From DATKMG01 sp035541995 (lineage in GTDB: Bacteria; Acidobacteriota; Terriglobia; Versatilivoradales; Versatilivoraceae), in assembly GCA_035541995.1 (NCBI GenBank), contig DATKMG010000732.1:1-8094 (forward strand): a DNA stretch of 8,094 bases. The letters run 5' to 3'. Below the pieces are notes generated by a model. It ran no database searches. It had not been told where the DNA came from and was given only the letters and a program-made list of their open reading frames with translations. Position 1 is the stretch's first letter, and every line of letters begins with the position of its first letter. Positions 6,235 to 8,094 of this stretch are shown piece by piece. Position numbers and translations under genes: made by a program.

Positions 6235-6567
6235 CTATTGAAGGGCTGCCACGCCGGAATCGAAAGTATCCGCAACGAGAAAGAATTTGATCAAACCTGT
6301 GTTCGACATGACGTCTTTGATTTCTTCGGACATTCCCACCAGAACGATTGTCCCGCCCTTTGCCTTGAGTTGACGGTACAGGAGCAGCAGCATCCGAAGT
6401 CCGGCGCTCGACACATAATCCGTCTTGGTCAAATCCAGGATTACTTTGCTATGTCCCTCAGCGTTCGGAAGAACTTGCCGCTGGACATCTGGGGCCGTTT
6501 TCCCATCCAGACTGCCTTCCAGTTGAAATACCCGAATATCGCTGACCGCCGACATGTTGACCTGCAT
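6235..6567 (-). CDS. STAS-domain anti-sigma factor antagonist, second copy
   Basis: This 110-residue single STAS domain is the second candidate phospho-switch protein of the cluster. It shows VFQLEGSLDGKTA, the strand KVILDLTKTDYV and then SSAGLRMLLLL. S54 is the residue that aligns with the phosphorylated Ser58 of SpoIIAA. It is clearly divergent from the other STAS protein of the window, so the two are not a recent duplication and probably have different partners. The ATG at 6567 has GGAG seven bases upstream. It begins 12 bases after the epimerase stop codon, so those two genes are almost certainly co-transcribed. It precedes the debranching enzyme by 95 bases. By analogy with the two STAS phosphoproteins of the icfG cluster, the single kinase downstream may phosphorylate both. 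This cannot be told from sequence alone. Confidence 0.9.
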   Translation of the reverse strand: MQVNMSAVSDIRVFQLEGSLDGKTAPDVQRQVLPNAEGHSKVILDLTKTDYVSSAGLRMLLLLYRQLKAKGGTIVLVGMSEEIKDVMSNTGLIKFFLVADTFDSGVAALQ

Positions 6568-6579
6568 AGGTCTTCTCCA

Positions 6580-8094
6580 CTATCGATCAAGCCAGGTTCT
6601 TGGTGACACCTTGACTTTGACCGTCAGCCTTTCATTCGTATCGGGCAACTGCACCGTCAACCCTTTCGGGTCGTAATTGTTGTAGGGTTTGCCATCAATG
6701 AAACATTCTTCAATGAAAATGGAGTCGGGGGGAAGAATATCCGGAGACACCCGCAGGATATTATTCTTGAAAGAATTCGGATACGGTTTGAAGTAGAGAC
6801 AGAGAGGTTCTTTCGATATTAGCAAATTGATGTACGTCGCCGAGAGGTAGCACAGTTCCATGGAATGATACGCGCTCATGGAGTGGCTGCCCTTAAAGCG
6901 TTCGTTGCCGAGGAGGTAGGGAAGGCCGTTGGCCAAGGTGTTGAAGTACACACCGCCATCATCGTGATCCAGGAAAAACGCATTGTAGAACGACGCGGCT
7001 TCCCGTGCCAGGCGGAGGTATTCCGTATCTCGCAGTATCCCATGCAAGATCAGGTAGGCCAAAATTGCTTGTTCCTGCTGCCACCATGCTTTTCGGTCGT
7101 GCCATACGAAACGGAAATGTTGACCGTCCGGTTTGATCTCTCGCTCGACAACGTCGTACCATCCCCCCCGCTGTAGATCGCAGCCTACGGCTGGCATGAC
7201 CTCGGCAATTTTGCGTGCGAGGGCCACATATTCCTCTTTCGGTTTGAGCGAATACATCCGCATGAGGTTCCAGGCAATCTTGAGATTGTGCCCAACCACG
7301 GCGCGGTTCTGTTGCCACCCCCAGGTTGTGTCACGGCTCCAATCCTCGTGGAATCGCTCCTGGACAAATGGGCTGTTCTGGTAATCCGGGAAATACCGGG
7401 CGATGGTATCAAAGGTATATTCGAGAAAATCTGCATATTTCTGCTCGCCGGTCGCCAGATACAAATTAATCAGGTAGGCCGGTGCATGGTCACCGACTGA
7501 GTTCCAGTTCTTTCGGGTCCGGTTGTGGCGGAGGGACTCCGCCCGAGGGTCGAGACTGATTGGGTCAATATGGGAGAAGTATCCCCCCAATGTGTTATCC
7601 TTGTAGTACTTTTCGAACAGGTCAATAGTATGTTCAATATCCCACAGGATTTTGGGGTCGCCGGTCACGCGGTAGGTCTGTGTTGGGCCAGCCATCGCGT
7701 ATATCTGCTCGTACATCGGAATCGAGTCGTAGTCATCCCCGAATTCCGAGGTGAGGAGCTTGGTCTCTTTATCACCCTGGACTTTAATTCCATGGTACCA
7801 GTAAACTAAATCTTCTTCCTTGTCATAGAATCGCATATGGTCACACAGGTACAGGGTCCCTTTCTCGGCCGCCTCGAGAAAGTGCTCCTCGCCGGTCAAC
7901 AGATACGCTGAAGCCAACCCATACACCATCCGGGAAATCGTGTCTGTCTCCTGCAGGTAGTCGCCCTTTTTCACGCCCGCCAGGTGAAGGAACGTGCGAT
8001 AATTCTTATAGTCGATTGCATTGGCCGGGTAATCAAACTGCCATTTTAGATAACTGTTTCCGATGGAACGGATCTGATTGATCCACCACTCCGG
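6580..8094 (-). CDS. N-acylglucosamine 2-epimerase-like (alpha/alpha)6-barrel protein, 5' end outside window
   Basis: The visible part is 504 residues. The frame stays open through the right edge (the first visible residues are PEWWINQIRSIGN), so a GTG at 7974 is not the real start. Repeated helical pairs rich in aromatic residues and Gly-Asp/Glu turns (YLLTGEEHFLEAA, YLATGEQKYADFL, YRVTGDPKILWDI) are typical of an (alpha/alpha)6 barrel. GHNLKIAW (fragment 268-275), KAWWQQEQ (335-342) and AYHSMEL (408-414) match in order the conserved His, Trp and Glu clusters of AGE and cellobiose 2-epimerases, where His residues act as general acid and base. The AGE-like barrel itself is usually about 400 residues. 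Here about 75 extra residues follow it as a beta-rich tail (ISKEPLCLYFKPYPN to the end), and more may precede it. The substrate is unknown: a sugar epimerase/isomerase fits the neighbouring debranching enzyme, but a glycosidase-like or non-catalytic role is possible. The stop is 12 bases before the next STAS gene. Confidence 0.8.
   Translation of the reverse strand, partial: PEWWINQIRSIGNSYLKWQFDYPANAIDYKNYRTFLHLAGVKKGDYLQETDTISRMVYGLASAYLLTGEEHFLEAAEKGTLYLCDHMRFYDKEEDLVYWYHGIKVQGDKETKLLTSEFGDDYDSIPMYEQIYAMAGPTQTYRVTGDPKILWDIEHTIDLFEKYYKDNTLGGYFSHIDPISLDPRAESLRHNRTRKNWNSVGDHAPAYLINLYLATGEQKYADFLEYTFDTIARYFPDYQNSPFVQERFHEDWSRDTTWGWQQNRAVVGHNLKIAWNLMRMYSLKPKEEYVALARKIAEVMPAVGCDLQRGGWYDVVEREIKPDGQHFRFVWHDRKAWWQQEQAILAYLILHGILRDTEYLRLAREAASFYNAFFLDHDDGGVYFNTLANGLPYLLGNERFKGSHSMSAYHSMELCYLSATYINLLISKEPLCLYFKPYPNSFKNNILRVSPDILPPDSIFIEECFIDGKPYNNYDPKGLTVQLPDTNERLTVKVKVSPRTWLDR

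Noticed and set aside
1..8094. tRNA, rRNA, CRISPR array, insertion sequence or phage genes
   Set aside because: No regularly spaced repeats, transposase motifs, terminal inverted repeats or tRNA-like cloverleaf were seen on either strand by eye.

Overview
The window reads as one co-directional block on the minus strand, transcribed from position 8094 toward position 1. It looks like chromosomal DNA of a diderm (Gram-negative-type) bacterium. The solute-binding protein has a plain signal peptide with no lipobox Cys, and the phosphatase has a periplasmic sensor loop. I cannot name the species. Hand counts on a few 60-base lines gave about 62-70% G+C in the left 2.6 kb and about 40-63% (mostly near 50-55%) to the right, so the window is compositionally mixed.

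In transcription order it holds: (i) an N-acylglucosamine-2-epimerase-like (alpha/alpha)6-barrel protein, cut by the right window edge; (ii) a STAS-domain anti-sigma-factor antagonist, 12 bases downstream; (iii) a complete isoamylase/GlgX-type glycogen debranching enzyme; (iv) a second STAS antagonist; (v) an RsbW/SpoIIAB-like GHKL serine kinase; (vi) a gap of about 520 bases with no convincing gene, holding a weak terminator-like hairpin and a short direct repeat; (vii) a membrane RsbU-like PP2C phosphatase with a periplasmic dCache sensor, HAMP domain and linker helix; (viii) a family-3 periplasmic solute-binding protein whose frame is broken by an in-frame TAG close to the left edge.

Together genes ii, iv, v and vii make a complete partner-switching circuit: a kinase that phosphorylates STAS proteins on Ser, a phosphatase that removes the phosphate, and two alternative STAS substrates. 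The circuit is interleaved with enzymes of storage-polysaccharide and sugar metabolism. The layout recalls the icfG cluster of Synechocystis PCC 6803 (two STAS phosphoproteins, isoamylase, PP2C phosphatase, Rsb-type kinase), which is tied to carbon metabolism.

The most interesting new element is the sensor. The dCache domain carries Y/R/W/Y/Y/D/D residues at the spacing I recall for amino-acid-binding dCache receptors such as PctA. A testable reading is therefore that external amino acids, and perhaps the neighbouring amino-acid-type binding protein, control a switch linked to glycogen turnover. No sigma factor or other output protein is visible in the window.
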